A stretch of 21,299 nucleotides of DNA from JBEKTY01 sp049515555 (GTDB lineage Bacteria > Planctomycetota > Planctomycetia > Pirellulales > Thermoguttaceae): positions 1 through 21,299 of the forward strand of contig JBEKTY010000174.1 in the NCBI GenBank assembly GCA_049515555.1, written 5' to 3'. Below, piece by piece: positions 11,201 through 17,191 of the stretch (its first letter is position 1; the number at the start of each line of letters is the position of its first letter). Under the pieces are notes generated by a model. The model was not told the DNA's origin and ran no database searches. It worked only from the letters and a program-made list of their open reading frames with translations. Made by a program: the position numbers and the translations under genes.

Positions 11201-11721
11201 ACACCATCGCCGATCATAAGCCGGGCGCGACCGTCATCCTGCTGGCCTGGGACAACAACAATACGAAAGACTGTGACACGACCAGTGCGGCGAACCTTCC
11301 GAGCAGCACGATCACCTCCGGCTCGGACACCTACTTTAACATTATCAACGGCGGGGACAACCCCGGGCTCTTCCAGGATCCGTCGGGCATTGTGACCTCC
11401 GGGAACTTCGACGGCGCCTGCTGGACGACGGTGCCATTTACGTTGCCCCAGGCGCCCAGCCCGGCCGCCGCGGCGCACCCCGCTATTCAGTCGCCGGGGC
11501 CCGCCGCCGGCAAGCTGCCGGGCGCAACCGGCCATGCGCCAGCGGCGGCCAAGCCCGCCACCCACGTCGCGCCGCTGGCCGTCGGCCGCAGTTCAGCCGA
11601 TCTGACGGCCCTCGATTCGCTCCTGGCCGCCTGGCCCACTGCGAAGCACGGGAAAGACACCGACAGCGGCCGGAACTGGAACGAGCGGGCAGTCTCGCTG
11701 CTGATCCAGCACAAGCCGTAA
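5248..11721 (+). CDS. C-terminal part of the giant surface protein: Ig-like repeats, beta-helix domain, calpain-like peptidase
   Basis: This frame is also open back to 4966, but that stretch overlaps the other frame and reads as an Arg/Gly/His-rich shadow. Sensible protein begins at AGAQAVSFGP, the second half of an IPT/TIG domain. GTG 5248 overlaps the upstream TGA as GTGA, so coupled restart is possible, but a frameshift is more likely. Order: partial IPT/TIG (to 5409); about seven Ig-like repeats (5413-7560); a second beta-helix with GGAVNN/GGAICN turns (7561-8460); beta module; invasin/Ig-like domains (8810-9830); helical region; calpain-like core with Cys 10441-10443 in LGDCGLLA, His 10924-10926 in NHEYAVLGY and Asn 10978-10980 in FGNPWG; another module; Ala/Pro tail. 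Compared with the first paralogue, the Trp after Cys is Gly and the Gln-to-Cys spacing is one residue shorter, so activity is less certain. The junction coordinate is approximate. Confidence 0.82.
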   Translation: MSFGPKAATGFSVNSVTGQVTATSPGGTGTVDVQVTTLDGTSPASAADKFTYAAATTTTQVVSSASPSVYGQGVTFTATVSPVSPGAGTPTGTVSFYNGSAIAADLLDTETLSGGTATSVPTFSLAMGSHTITAVYSGDANYAGSTGTTPQTVNQANTSVQLTSSASLSVFCQAVTFTATVSPVSPGTGTPTGTVSFYDGSAIAAHLLDVETLSGGTATSIPISTLPVGAHTITAVYSGDAKYATSTATTPQTVNQANTSVQLASSADPSTAGQSVTFTATVSPVSPGAGTPDGTVFFYDGSAIAADLLDTETLNGGTATSIPISTLAVGAHTITAVYSGDANHATSTATTPQTVNQAIAPATTTAVASSVSPSMYGQGVAFTVAVSPVSAGGATPTGTVCFYDGDVSPADLLDTETLSWGTATSVPTFSLTVGSHTITAVYSGDANYAGSTGTTPQMVNPASTSVQLASSANPSTAGQALTFTATVSPAFTEMAGETVEFYDNYGASNQADLGPGTLNGKGQASLSVATLSVGTHSVTASYVGDVNYAGSTSTPLGEVVNAPGPATTTRLTSSTNPAAAGTKLILTATVTAASGTPTGSVEFYDYYGTSHQADLGPGKAGAHGVWTLNTSSLGIGIHSITASYGGGAKYAGSTSPPLFERINWKVRPMLLPVSTTTTLTTSPDGSAVGTPVTLTATVTTNSGSSSGMQNDTVEFDDNGTPFDVGFLNASGAATISWSFSTVGDHVITAAYGGPTNNPSTSLPVVQAVGTLVVNSSADTANPPPKTVTLRSAVITANGHAASGTADTIVFDITQMNGSAITLQNGALELTTGTAAVTIDGGPSGVTIAGAGTNLFHVHAGASLNLDSLTLSGGNAASNDQSAPFWGKYGGAVNNVGTLNVYACSFQSNTATGQGGAICNTGTMTVSASTFSGNQPGGANSGGAIDNDSGGTMTVSTSTFNSNQANTGGAIVNAGGATATLSADTIYGNTATTGGGVGTDGTLTMVDTIVAKNSASSGSDVEGAVTGNSTNNLIGDKTGLSGISDGQGGNQIGTSASPINPDLCPLGNYGGSTQTMPPLSGSPARWTSQGKAAGGPLTTLFGNISNQVAQFQVADAAAIASTANYTGSIQIGGEVIAATGVNTSSNMLTVVRSASAIGHNKGDGVYFAYDQLGDVIKPGSLAIGAVNQLGSIKLAPTTATEPAGQFFTISITVLDAAGNTCLNNNGTVTLTAGGQTLYGIKVQAGKTSKSVADSANPSITLQNGVATVSFNLHNAGTIALAAQQGSDQGSTSLSVTPLAPASITVTASVQTQQQGGSTISYNTAGLGFTLTVAAFDQYKNPTCAADLLAGTYNVTCNDGQVVGQAPFTDDTADPVPITALVILDTADSPVWLRFTASYKNATGGNASFSVGSNQFAVVGGVVDHFAVAAPKSVTVGVAFPLTVTPQDRWNNSTTNNGNGGQFQVALDTTTQNTCVWPSLLTFSQGGNFSVTVNFVGSASSSTKIASDPQATCVRYTDPINLKSASIPADFSKNVPLVDPGMQQLAYYYYNHMYMVNEHLTNHELNYNYMLWIYQGAEAEFSKLGEYDASGLPTSAGAIAMEKIISADLSTLASPGAGSYVHLPTYVQYLASQVAAPDPSELTFLPYYCDQDIALGVPVAYQNGTPVFGDGSSPGAGLFAQVTALVDQWFLGTILPNYYNGGKPTVYKTEPGDTFYGPTGAPLCTDIHQTLGDCGLLAPIEEVTYRDPGIIEGLFVNGAAGNGNGTYTIGLYDAPPTSNGREPAQMIYVTVDSEIADAAVGRPHGVLWPALLEKAFQMYENVAPDGRYYGFTHFSVGAVNSYDAVEALVAMTGQPAAGGSISASAIETALKAPEFVCVGTPDHPPPDSSDFLRNHEYAVLGYTASTDQLLFGNPWGCGPVCSLNGELKPDSGSKTVNISAFSANGASEVAPEGLAKNELLLIGSEVVKVLSFSNSSITVQRGIEGANTIADHKPGATVILLAWDNNNTKDCDTTSAANLPSSTITSGSDTYFNIINGGDNPGLFQDPSGIVTSGNFDGACWTTVPFTLPQAPSPAAAAHPAIQSPGPAAGKLPGATGHAPAAAKPATHVAPLAVGRSSADLTALDSLLAAWPTAKHGKDTDSGRNWNERAVSLLIQHKP
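5413..6321 (+). repeat. Three near-identical 303-bp tandem repeats encoding Ig-like domains
   Basis: Units start at 5413, 5716 and 6019, an exact 303-bp (101-codon) period. Each contains SVTFTATVSPVSPG-like, DGSAIAADLLD-like and HTITAVYSGDA-like blocks, the pattern of bacterial Ig-like domains of the Big_3_5 type. Further, increasingly diverged copies continue at about 6322, 6631, 6943 and 7264 to about 7560. The high DNA identity of the first three points to recent unequal recombination and makes the copy number prone to change or to assembly error. Confidence 0.85.
8524..8766 (+). repeat. Small beta module, copy 3 of 4
   Basis: GGPLTTL ... IQIGGEVIAATG ... LTVVR ... GHNKGDG ... YDQLGD, again straight after a beta-helix and NYGGS/SGSP segment. 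Confidence 0.7.
11050..11253 (+). repeat. Small beta module, diverged copy 4 of 4
   Basis: Pattern LLLIGSEVVKV ... SITVQRGIEG ... HKPGATV, located after the calpain-like core instead of after a beta-helix. Same fold pattern, but clearly diverged from the other three copies. Confidence 0.5.
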
Positions 11722-11781
11722 ACAACCGCCGGCGACCAGCACCGCTGCATGCCGGCATCAGAGCACGTGCCACCGAGACAG

Positions 11782-12135
11782 TCACAGATGGTGGTCGACA
11801 CTCGGAATCAACCAGTATGTCGCCTTCTGACAAGTCCAGTTCAGCCTGCGCGACTGGCATCCACGTTTCCGCGACGGTGGTTTTGAAGGCTGCCGAGTTG
11901 CTGTCGTCGACAGCATTTCGCCTCGTACAACACTGACCTGGACGGTGCCCGTTTCCACCATCCCACTGACCGCGATATCGTATGTCGTGGTGGCGTCGGA
12001 GAACGTGACTACCACCTGGCTGGGCTGGACCGTGCCGCCTGGCACACAGCAAGCCTTGTTGTACTTTAGATAGTCTGTTGCTTTCAGCCCGGCTAAAGAA
12101 CTACGCTGGGCGTGGCGAACCTTGGACGTCGGCAA
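11782..12135 (-). pseudogene. Decayed fragment of an extracellular repeat protein with a one-base frameshift
   Basis: The minus strand reads VVVTFSDATTTYDIAVSGM followed by VETGTVQVSVVRG, which resembles one Ig/cadherin-like beta repeat of planctomycete surface proteins (general pattern TYTVTVSGM ... GTV ... AVTDAAGN). At about 11918-11921 the frame changes: the expected continuation NAVDDSNSAAFKTTV lies in the next frame and would be restored by one extra A in a short A run. No credible start, signal or complete domain is present. I read it as a gene remnant; a chance translation remains possible. Confidence 0.4.
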
Positions 12136-12153
12136 ACTACCAGCTAAACAAAA

Positions 12154-12192
12154 GCCCGGCCTTTAGCCGCCCTTTCGGGCGGCCGGCCGGGC
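12154..12192 (-). terminator. Intrinsic terminator of the minus-strand lipoprotein/DUF4230 operon
   Basis: Outer arms GCCCGGCC (12154-12161) and GGCCGGGC (12185-12192) enclose an inner stem CCGCCC (12167-12172) / GGGCGG (12177-12182) with a TTTC loop. Read on the minus strand, the stem is followed by CTTTTGTTTAG, a T-rich tail. It lies 31 bases after the stop of the last gene of the operon. The rest of 11722-12223 holds only the gene remnant described separately. Confidence 0.75.
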
Positions 12193-12223
12193 ATAATCCA
12201 ACGCGACTCGCTGATTTCCACCG

Positions 12224-12361
12224 CTAGCGTCGGTCCTTCTCCTGCCGCCGCTTCCACTTTCGGAACTTCCGCTCCTTGCGGGCCTCCTTGTCCATGGCAT
12301 TTTGCGAACACAGCCACGTCAGCAGCCCGAGCACCACGATGATTACAACAACCCACTTCAT
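12224..12361 (-). CDS. 45-residue single-span basic membrane protein
   Basis: Starts MKWVVVIIVVLGLLTWLCSQ and ends in a strongly basic stretch (KEARKERKFRKWKRRQEKDRR in two parts, KEARKERKF then RKWKRRQEKDRR). One transmembrane helix spans about residues 3-18, and the charged tail probably faces the cytoplasm by the positive-inside rule. Its ATG shares one base with the TGA of the DUF4230-like gene upstream (TGATG), a translational-coupling arrangement, and the operon terminator follows closely. It is unrecognised as a family and easily missed, because a longer out-of-frame reading covers the same bases. A role with the DUF4230-like protein is inferred from coupling only. Confidence 0.65.
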   Translation of the reverse strand: MKWVVVIIVVLGLLTWLCSQNAMDKEARKERKFRKWKRRQEKDRR

Positions 12362-12984
12362 CAGGGCCTCCAACGCTGGCACTGCTCCCTGTAATCGCAC
12401 AGCCCGCAGCCGAACCCCGGCCGGCCGACAGCCCAGGTCACTGCCACCTGCCAGCCGACTTCGGCGTAGAAGCTGCGAATAACGGTCTCCGCCGCCAGCT
12501 TGGCTTGCTGGATATTCTCGGGCGATTCGGCGGCGTGCATGACGAGCCGCTGGGCCTGGCTCATTACGGTATCGCGGAGCTTGTCCTGGTCCCTGTTCCA
12601 CGGTATCCAGGTCGTGGCCCGCACTTCCCAGGTCTTGGTCCGGTCGTGATCGACTCGGGCTTGCAGCACCTCGGGCAGCGGCAGCCGGATCGTGACCCGC
12701 TTGGTATCCTCGTGCTTGTCGACGATAGCGGCCCGGCCCAGGCTGACCGCAATCAGGGCATCCCCGCGGATCAGCCAAGCCCCGCGGCAGCCTTCGCCCT
12801 CGCCGACCAGAACGTCGGCCACGTACACGCGGGTGGTGACCAGGTGCGAGAGCTGTTCGAGCCGCTCGACGGTCGGGCCTTGGCTGCTGATGACCGGCGG
12901 CGGCTGGTGGCGGGCCAGCGGCAAGACCCACAGGGCTGCCGCGATAGCTGCCAGGCCGAGGCCGGCGAAGATCGTGGTTCGCAT
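12361..12984 (-). CDS. DUF4230-like membrane-anchored protein
   Basis: 207 residues. An N-terminal hydrophobic anchor or uncleaved signal (residues 4-24, TIFAGLGLAAIAAALWVLPLA) is followed by a soluble domain. The run of TTRVYVADVLVGEGEG, GDALIAVSLGRAAIVD and VTIRLPLPEVLQARVD followed by a long C-terminal helical part with AKLAAETVIRSF matches what I know of the DUF4230 family, whose function is not established. A Cys-containing C-terminus (GFGCGLCDYREQC) is unusual and could bind metal or form disulfides. AGGA lies about 7 bases before the ATG, and the preceding lipoprotein gene stops 12 bases upstream, so the two are in one operon. The domain name is from memory of the pattern. Confidence 0.75.
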   Translation of the reverse strand: MRTTIFAGLGLAAIAAALWVLPLARHQPPPVISSQGPTVERLEQLSHLVTTRVYVADVLVGEGEGCRGAWLIRGDALIAVSLGRAAIVDKHEDTKRVTIRLPLPEVLQARVDHDRTKTWEVRATTWIPWNRDQDKLRDTVMSQAQRLVMHAAESPENIQQAKLAAETVIRSFYAEVGWQVAVTWAVGRPGFGCGLCDYREQCQRWRP

Positions 12985-12996
12985 GTTGATCCTTTC

Positions 12997-13188
12997 TTAC
13001 TTGTCGTTGGCGTCGGACTGGCAGTTCGGCTCGACCGGCGTCGAGCCACGGTAGCCGCTATCCTGGCCGTGCCAGTGAAGCTCGCGTGGCTTGGGCGGCT
13101 CGGGGCTCTTGGTGCAGCCGATGCAGGCGGCGAGCAAAGCAGCAAGCTGGCCGGCGACTCCGAGGGCCTGGGACAAAAGACGTTTCAT
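12997..13188 (-). CDS. Small lipoprotein, first gene of the operon
   Basis: 63 residues from the ATG at 13188, chosen over the in-frame ATG at 13260 because GGAG lies 9 bases upstream of it and a lipoprotein signal then begins at once: MKRLLSQALG, hydrophobic stretch, lipobox LAAC at residues 19-22. The mature part is short, Pro-rich and polar (KSPEPPKPRELHWHGQDSGY) with no recognisable domain. It would be lipid-anchored in a cell membrane. The stop is 12 bases before the DUF4230-like start. Confidence 0.7.
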   Translation of the reverse strand: MKRLLSQALGVAGQLAALLAACIGCTKSPEPPKPRELHWHGQDSGYRGSTPVEPNCQSDANDK

Positions 13189-13344
13189 GGTGAAGAACTC
13201 CGTAACGGATGCCGCTTCCAAGGAAAGCGGGCAAGGTATATAGGCGGCAGCCCCCCTCATGGACGGTGGGCCTATCGGTTAGCCCACTACGTCGGTACAG
13301 TAGAAGAACGGTGTACCCGAGCGGTCTGATGGCGGGTTTCGTTC
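13189..13344. promoter_or_regulatory. Divergent intergenic control region between lipoprotein operon and receptor kinase
   Basis: 156 bases separate two divergent starts, so both promoters should be here. A TATATA at 13237-13242 could be a minus-strand -10 element, with a weakly paired leader hairpin at 13212-13230 downstream of it. An inverted repeat GTGGGC (13266-13271) / GCCCAC (13282-13287) is a candidate operator. No convincing plus-strand -35/-10 pair was seen. An in-frame TGA at 13327-13329 fixes the kinase start at 13345. Confidence 0.35.
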
Positions 13345-16300
13345 ATGGCGATCACCGTCCAGCAATTCATCGAGCGGCTGACTGCGAGTGGCCTGATGTC
13401 GGCGGCGGAAATCTCCGGCCTTTGCGACGGCCTGCCACCGGATCAGCGGCCCCGCGATGTTAAGGCCCTGGTGGCCGTGCTTTACCGGGCCGGCAAGCTG
13501 ACCAAGTACCAGGCCCAGGCCGTCTACGACGGCAAGACAAAAGGGCTCGTCTTCGGCCAGTACGTGGTCCTGGACAAGCTGGGCGAGGGCGGCATGGGCG
13601 TGGTCTTGAAGGCCCAGCACCGGCGGATGAATCGCCTCGTGGCCATCAAGGTTCTGGCGTCCGGGGCGATGAAGCAGCCAGGGGCGGTCGAACGGTTCCA
13701 CCGTGAGGTGCAAGCGGCGGCCAAACTGGAGCATCCCAACATCGTCACCGCTTACGATGCCGACGAGCACCAGGGGATGCATTTTCTGGCCATGCAGTAC
13801 GTCGATGGCAAGGACCTAGCCAGCATTGTTAAGGATAATGGGCCAATGGGCGTCCGGGAGGCGGTCGAGTGTACCTTGCAGGCCGCTCGCGGACTTCAGT
13901 ATGCCCACGAGCAGGGCATTGTCCACCGCGACATCAAGCCCGGCAACCTGCTTTTGGATCGCAAGGGCACGGTGAAGATCCTTGACATGGGGATAGCCCG
14001 CATGGCAGGGGCCGAGGCGGCGTTGGGCGGGCCGGAACGGTTGACGGCAACTGGTCAAGTCATGGGCACCTGTGACTACATGTCACCGGAGCAGGCCCTG
14101 GACAGCCACGTGGCCGACCAGCGCACCGACATCTACGCCCTGGGCTGCACGCTCTACCGGCTGTTGACCGGCCATCCGCCCTACCCGGGCGAGACATTGA
14201 TGCAAATTCTCCTGGCACACCAGCAGGCGCCGATCCCATCGCTTTCCGCGGCCAGGCCGGATGTGCCTGCCGAGCTGGACGAGTTATTCCAGCGGATGGT
14301 GGCCAAGCAGCCCGAAGACCGTTACCAGTCTATGGCCGAGGTGATAGCCGAGTTGGAGACGATCTTGGGCGTCTCGTCGGGGCTGTCGGCAACGGCTGCG
14401 GGTGTGAAGGCTGAGTCGTCCAGCGGGGCCCTGTCCAGGACGTTGGCGTTCTTACAGGAAGAAAAGCCGGTCGGCACGCTGACCCGGCAGAAGAAGCCCG
14501 CGCCCACGGAGCGCACCCGGCCGAGCATCGGCCCGGAGCACGACACCGGCACGAACATCCTGGGCAAGGTAAAGCGGGTGGTCGGGGCGGTGCGACAAAA
14601 GCCGCTGGTGCTGGCGGGGCTCGCGGGCGGTCTGGTCTTGCTGTTGGGGATTGTCCTGGTTCTCACCCTCCGCCACGGGACGCTGGTGGTCGAGATCGAC
14701 GAGCAACTGGGAAAGGACGTGCAGGTGGCCGTCAGCCGGGGCGGGGAGCAGGTCGAAGTGGCCGACGCCAAGTCTGGCTGGACGCTGAGCCTGGGCGCGG
14801 GCAAGTACGACCTTGCTGTCGAAGGCGGGGATGACAAGTTCCAGCTCGATTCAGAGAGCATTACGGTCACGCGGGGCGGCCAGGTGAAGGTCAAGGTGAC
14901 GCTCAAGCCGCCTCCGCTGGCCGTCGCGCCGTTCGACGCGAAGCAGGCCCGAAAGTGCCAGGAGCGTTGGGCCAGACAGTTGGGCGTGCCCGTCGAGATG
15001 ACCAACTCCATTGGCATGAAATTGGCGCTCATCCCGCCGGGCGAGTTCCTGATGGGCTCGCCCCAGGAACTAATCGACGGGGAGTTGAAGAGACCGGGGA
15101 TTCAGGATTGGTACAAGGCTTATCTGCCGGGCGAGGGGCCACAGCACCGGGTGCGGATCACGCGGCCGTTTTACTTGGGGACCTACTCGGTGACGCAGCA
15201 AGAATACGAGCGGGTGATGGGCGCCAATCCCAGCGAGTTCTCGGCCACGGGCCCGCACAAAGACCAAGTAGCCGGTCAGGACACGAAGCGGTTTCCGGTG
15301 GAGATGGTATCGTGGGACGATGCGGTGGAGTTCTGCCGAAAGCTGTCAAACCTGCCGGAGGAGAAGGCAGCGGGGCGATGGTATCGGCTGCCATCGGAGG
15401 CGCAGTGGGAATATGCGTGCCGCGCCGGGAGTGCGGGTCGGTTCAGCTTCAGTTCGGGCCGCAGCGGGGTTCCCAGGGAGTACGAGGAGAAGGAACTGTC
15501 CGACTACGGTTGGTCCAGTGAAAACTCCGGCGGGATGACGCATGCAGTGGGCGGGAAGCGGTCCAGCGCATGGGGGTTGTATGACATACACGGCAACGTA
15601 TGGGAGTGGTGTCAGGACTGGTACGACAAGGGGTACTACACGAACTCGCCTGTGGATGATCCTAGCGGTCCTCCTGGGGGCTCGCACCGCGTGGGTCGCG
15701 GCGGTAGCTGGCGCCACCCGGCGGGGCTCTGCCGGTCGGCGGGCCGCTTCAACAACGGGCCCGGGGGCCGCCACGACGACCTGGGCTTCCGCGTCTCCCA
15801 AGTTCTGGCGGACACGGCGGCTGAGCGCACTAAGATGAGCCGTACCGGCGATGCCGCGCAGCCTTCCGGTGGCTCGACTGCCAACAAGCCAGCGTCCGCC
15901 CCTCCATCCCCTAATCCCCTGCCGTCGCAAGCGACGACCTCCCCAATCCCTCTTCCCGCCGTTGGCAGTCTTATCGGTGCCGATGGCAAATGGCAACTCC
16001 CGCCCGGTGCCCCGCCGCCCGCCGTGGCCCCGTTCGACGCTGCAAAAGCCAAAGAACATCAGGAGGGCTGGGCCAAGCACCTCGGCGTGCCGGTTGAGCT
16101 GACCAACTCCATCGGCATGAAGCTGTTGCTCATCCCGCCAGGCGAGTTCGACATGGGCTCGCCCAAGGAGCTGATCGAGGAAGAGCTGAAGACGGCCCAC
16201 GACTGGTACAAGGAGCACCTGCCGGACGATGGGCCGCGGCACCACGTGCGGATCACGCAGCCCTTTTACCTTGGCGTATACCATGTGACGGCCGAGGGCT

Positions 16301-17010
16301 GGTACAAGGAGCACCTGCCGGCCGAGGGGCCGCAGCACCGGGTACGGATCACCAGGCCGTTCTACTTGGGGACGTACCTGGTGACGCAGGGAGAATATGA
16401 GCGGGTGATGTGGAAGAACCCCAGCGAGTTCTCGGCCAACGGCAAGCAGAAGGACAAGGTGGCCGGGCAGGACACGAAGCGCCTGCCGGTGGAGTGCGTA
16501 TCGTGGGGCGACTGCGTGGAATTCTGCCGGAAGCTATCGGCCCTGCCCGCCGAGAAGGCGGCGGGGCGGTGGTACCGGCTGCCGAGCGAGGCGCAGTGGG
16601 AGCACGCCTGCCGGGCGGGGAGCAACGGCCGATACAGCTTCAGCCCCATTAACCGAACGATACCGAGGGAGTACGACGAGCACGGTCTGGAGGATTACGG
16701 CTGGTTCGGGAACAATTCCAACGGGATGCCACACGCGGTTGGTCTGAAGTGTGCCAACGGCTGGGGGTTATATGACATGCACGGGAACGTCTGGCAGTGG
16801 TGCCAGGATTGGCATGAGGGGCATTATGACACGAACTCGCCGAAGGATGATCCGGGCGGCCCATCCGGTGGCTCGCTTCGCGTGAACCGCGGCGGCGCCT
16901 GGAGCGACCCGGCGGGTTTCTGCCGGTGCGCGTATCGCCCCAGGGGCGACCCGGGCTACTGCTTCTCCGCCCGCGGCTTCCGCGCCTGCCTAGTTAGGGC
17001 GGAAAAGTAG
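13345..17010 (+). CDS. Transmembrane serine/threonine protein kinase with two extracellular FGE-sulfatase-like domains
   Basis: 1221 residues. Residues 1-69 are the helical N-terminal segment common in planctomycete kinases (KLTKYQAQAVYDGKTKGLVFGQY). The kinase domain, about 72-340, has GEGGMG (80-85), VAIK with Lys102, Glu121, HRDIKPGN with Asp196, a DMG in place of DFG (214-216) and SPE (247-249), so it should be active. One membrane span lies at about 420-441. Outside it come a PEGA-like beta domain (444-520) and two FGE-like domains (about 552-820 and 917-1218), each opening TNSIGMKL.LIPPGEF.MGSP and closing with a GNVW.WCQDW segment and a RGG-W ... GFR block. In kinases such domains probably act as ligand-binding sensors, not enzymes; that role is inference. 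The start is fixed by the in-frame TGA 18 bases upstream; no strong ribosome-binding site is seen. Confidence 0.93.
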   Translation: MAITVQQFIERLTASGLMSAAEISGLCDGLPPDQRPRDVKALVAVLYRAGKLTKYQAQAVYDGKTKGLVFGQYVVLDKLGEGGMGVVLKAQHRRMNRLVAIKVLASGAMKQPGAVERFHREVQAAAKLEHPNIVTAYDADEHQGMHFLAMQYVDGKDLASIVKDNGPMGVREAVECTLQAARGLQYAHEQGIVHRDIKPGNLLLDRKGTVKILDMGIARMAGAEAALGGPERLTATGQVMGTCDYMSPEQALDSHVADQRTDIYALGCTLYRLLTGHPPYPGETLMQILLAHQQAPIPSLSAARPDVPAELDELFQRMVAKQPEDRYQSMAEVIAELETILGVSSGLSATAAGVKAESSSGALSRTLAFLQEEKPVGTLTRQKKPAPTERTRPSIGPEHDTGTNILGKVKRVVGAVRQKPLVLAGLAGGLVLLLGIVLVLTLRHGTLVVEIDEQLGKDVQVAVSRGGEQVEVADAKSGWTLSLGAGKYDLAVEGGDDKFQLDSESITVTRGGQVKVKVTLKPPPLAVAPFDAKQARKCQERWARQLGVPVEMTNSIGMKLALIPPGEFLMGSPQELIDGELKRPGIQDWYKAYLPGEGPQHRVRITRPFYLGTYSVTQQEYERVMGANPSEFSATGPHKDQVAGQDTKRFPVEMVSWDDAVEFCRKLSNLPEEKAAGRWYRLPSEAQWEYACRAGSAGRFSFSSGRSGVPREYEEKELSDYGWSSENSGGMTHAVGGKRSSAWGLYDIHGNVWEWCQDWYDKGYYTNSPVDDPSGPPGGSHRVGRGGSWRHPAGLCRSAGRFNNGPGGRHDDLGFRVSQVLADTAAERTKMSRTGDAAQPSGGSTANKPASAPPSPNPLPSQATTSPIPLPAVGSLIGADGKWQLPPGAPPPAVAPFDAAKAKEHQEGWAKHLGVPVELTNSIGMKLLLIPPGEFDMGSPKELIEEELKTAHDWYKEHLPDDGPRHHVRITQPFYLGVYHVTAEGWYKEHLPAEGPQHRVRITRPFYLGTYLVTQGEYERVMWKNPSEFSANGKQKDKVAGQDTKRLPVECVSWGDCVEFCRKLSALPAEKAAGRWYRLPSEAQWEHACRAGSNGRYSFSPINRTIPREYDEHGLEDYGWFGNNSNGMPHAVGLKCANGWGLYDMHGNVWQWCQDWHEGHYDTNSPKDDPGGPSGGSLRVNRGGAWSDPAGFCRCAYRPRGDPGYCFSARGFRACLVRAEK
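15679..15795 (+). other. Variable-region-like end of FGE domain 1
   Basis: Residues 779-817, from the GGSHRVGRGGSW segment to LGFRV. The position corresponds to the variable region of diversity-generating-retroelement targets with C-type-lectin/FGE folds. Many codons end in C (CGC CAC, CTC, GGC CGC TTC AAC AAC, GGC CGC CAC GAC GAC), as expected if they derive from AAC codons changed at both adenines. GC-rich codon bias is an alternative explanation. Confidence 0.3.
16204..16395 (+). repeat. In-frame tandem duplication (2 x 96 bp) inside FGE domain 2
   Basis: Residues 954-985 and 986-1017 both read WYKEHLP..GP.H.VRIT.PFYLG.Y.VT; the units start at 16204 and 16300. FGE domain 1 has this segment once, so the second domain carries an extra 32 residues, including an extra beta-strand/linker. 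The frame is kept. Confidence 0.85.
16870..16986 (+). other. Variable-region-like C-terminus of FGE domain 2
   Basis: Residues 1176-1214, ending 7 codons before the stop. Aligned with 15679-15795 without gaps, framework residues are shared (GGS.RV.RGG.W..PAG.CR.A.R and GFR), while 18 positions between them differ. At 11 of those 18 both codons end in C and differ in bases 1 and/or 2. That is suggestive of, but does not prove, diversification. Confidence 0.3.
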
Positions 17011-17144
17011 GGTGAGCGAGCGGAGCCGGTGCGGAGCCCGGGCGTAGGCCCGAATCGCAGCCGGGCCAAGCCGGGCAAGCACGGGCGGAGTTAGCGAGCG
17101 GCTCCGAAAAGCAAGTCTACCAGTGCAGCATTCCAAAGCAAGCC
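17011..17144. other. Noncoding region after the kinase with inverted repeats
   Basis: A short hairpin CGGGC (17039-17043) / GCCCG (17048-17052) with GTAG loop is enclosed by a longer-range pair CGGAGCCG (17021-17028) / CGGCTCCG (17099-17106). AGCGAGCGG is also repeated directly at both sides. No T-tract follows, so this is not a clear terminator. No gene seen. Confidence 0.45.
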
Positions 17145-17175
17145 GGCCGCCCTGCCCTCACGGAGCAGGGCGGCC
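17145..17175 (-). terminator. Perfect 11-bp inverted repeat between convergent genes, probable terminator
   Basis: GGCCGCCCTGC (17145-17155) and GCAGGGCGGCC (17165-17175) are separated by 9 bases. It lies 16 bases past the stop of the minus-strand regulator. On that strand it is followed by GGCTTGCTTTGG, only weakly T-rich, so termination of the minus gene is likely but not certain. It could also halt the kinase transcript arriving from the other side. Confidence 0.55.
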
Positions 17176-17191
17176 CCGCCTGCGTACCAGC

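Noticed and set aside
10408..11565. 385-codon minus-strand open frame
   Set aside because: Antisense to the calpain-like core; no recognisable domain; typical of high-GC shadows.
12505..13329. 274-codon plus-strand open frame
   Set aside because: It overlaps the whole DUF4230/lipoprotein operon on the other strand, which has ribosome-binding sites, signal sequences and a terminator.
13345..17190. Diversity-generating retroelement reverse transcriptase or template repeat nearby
   Set aside because: No frame in the window has a reverse-transcriptase signature, and no adenine-rich copy of either variable-region-like block was found downstream.
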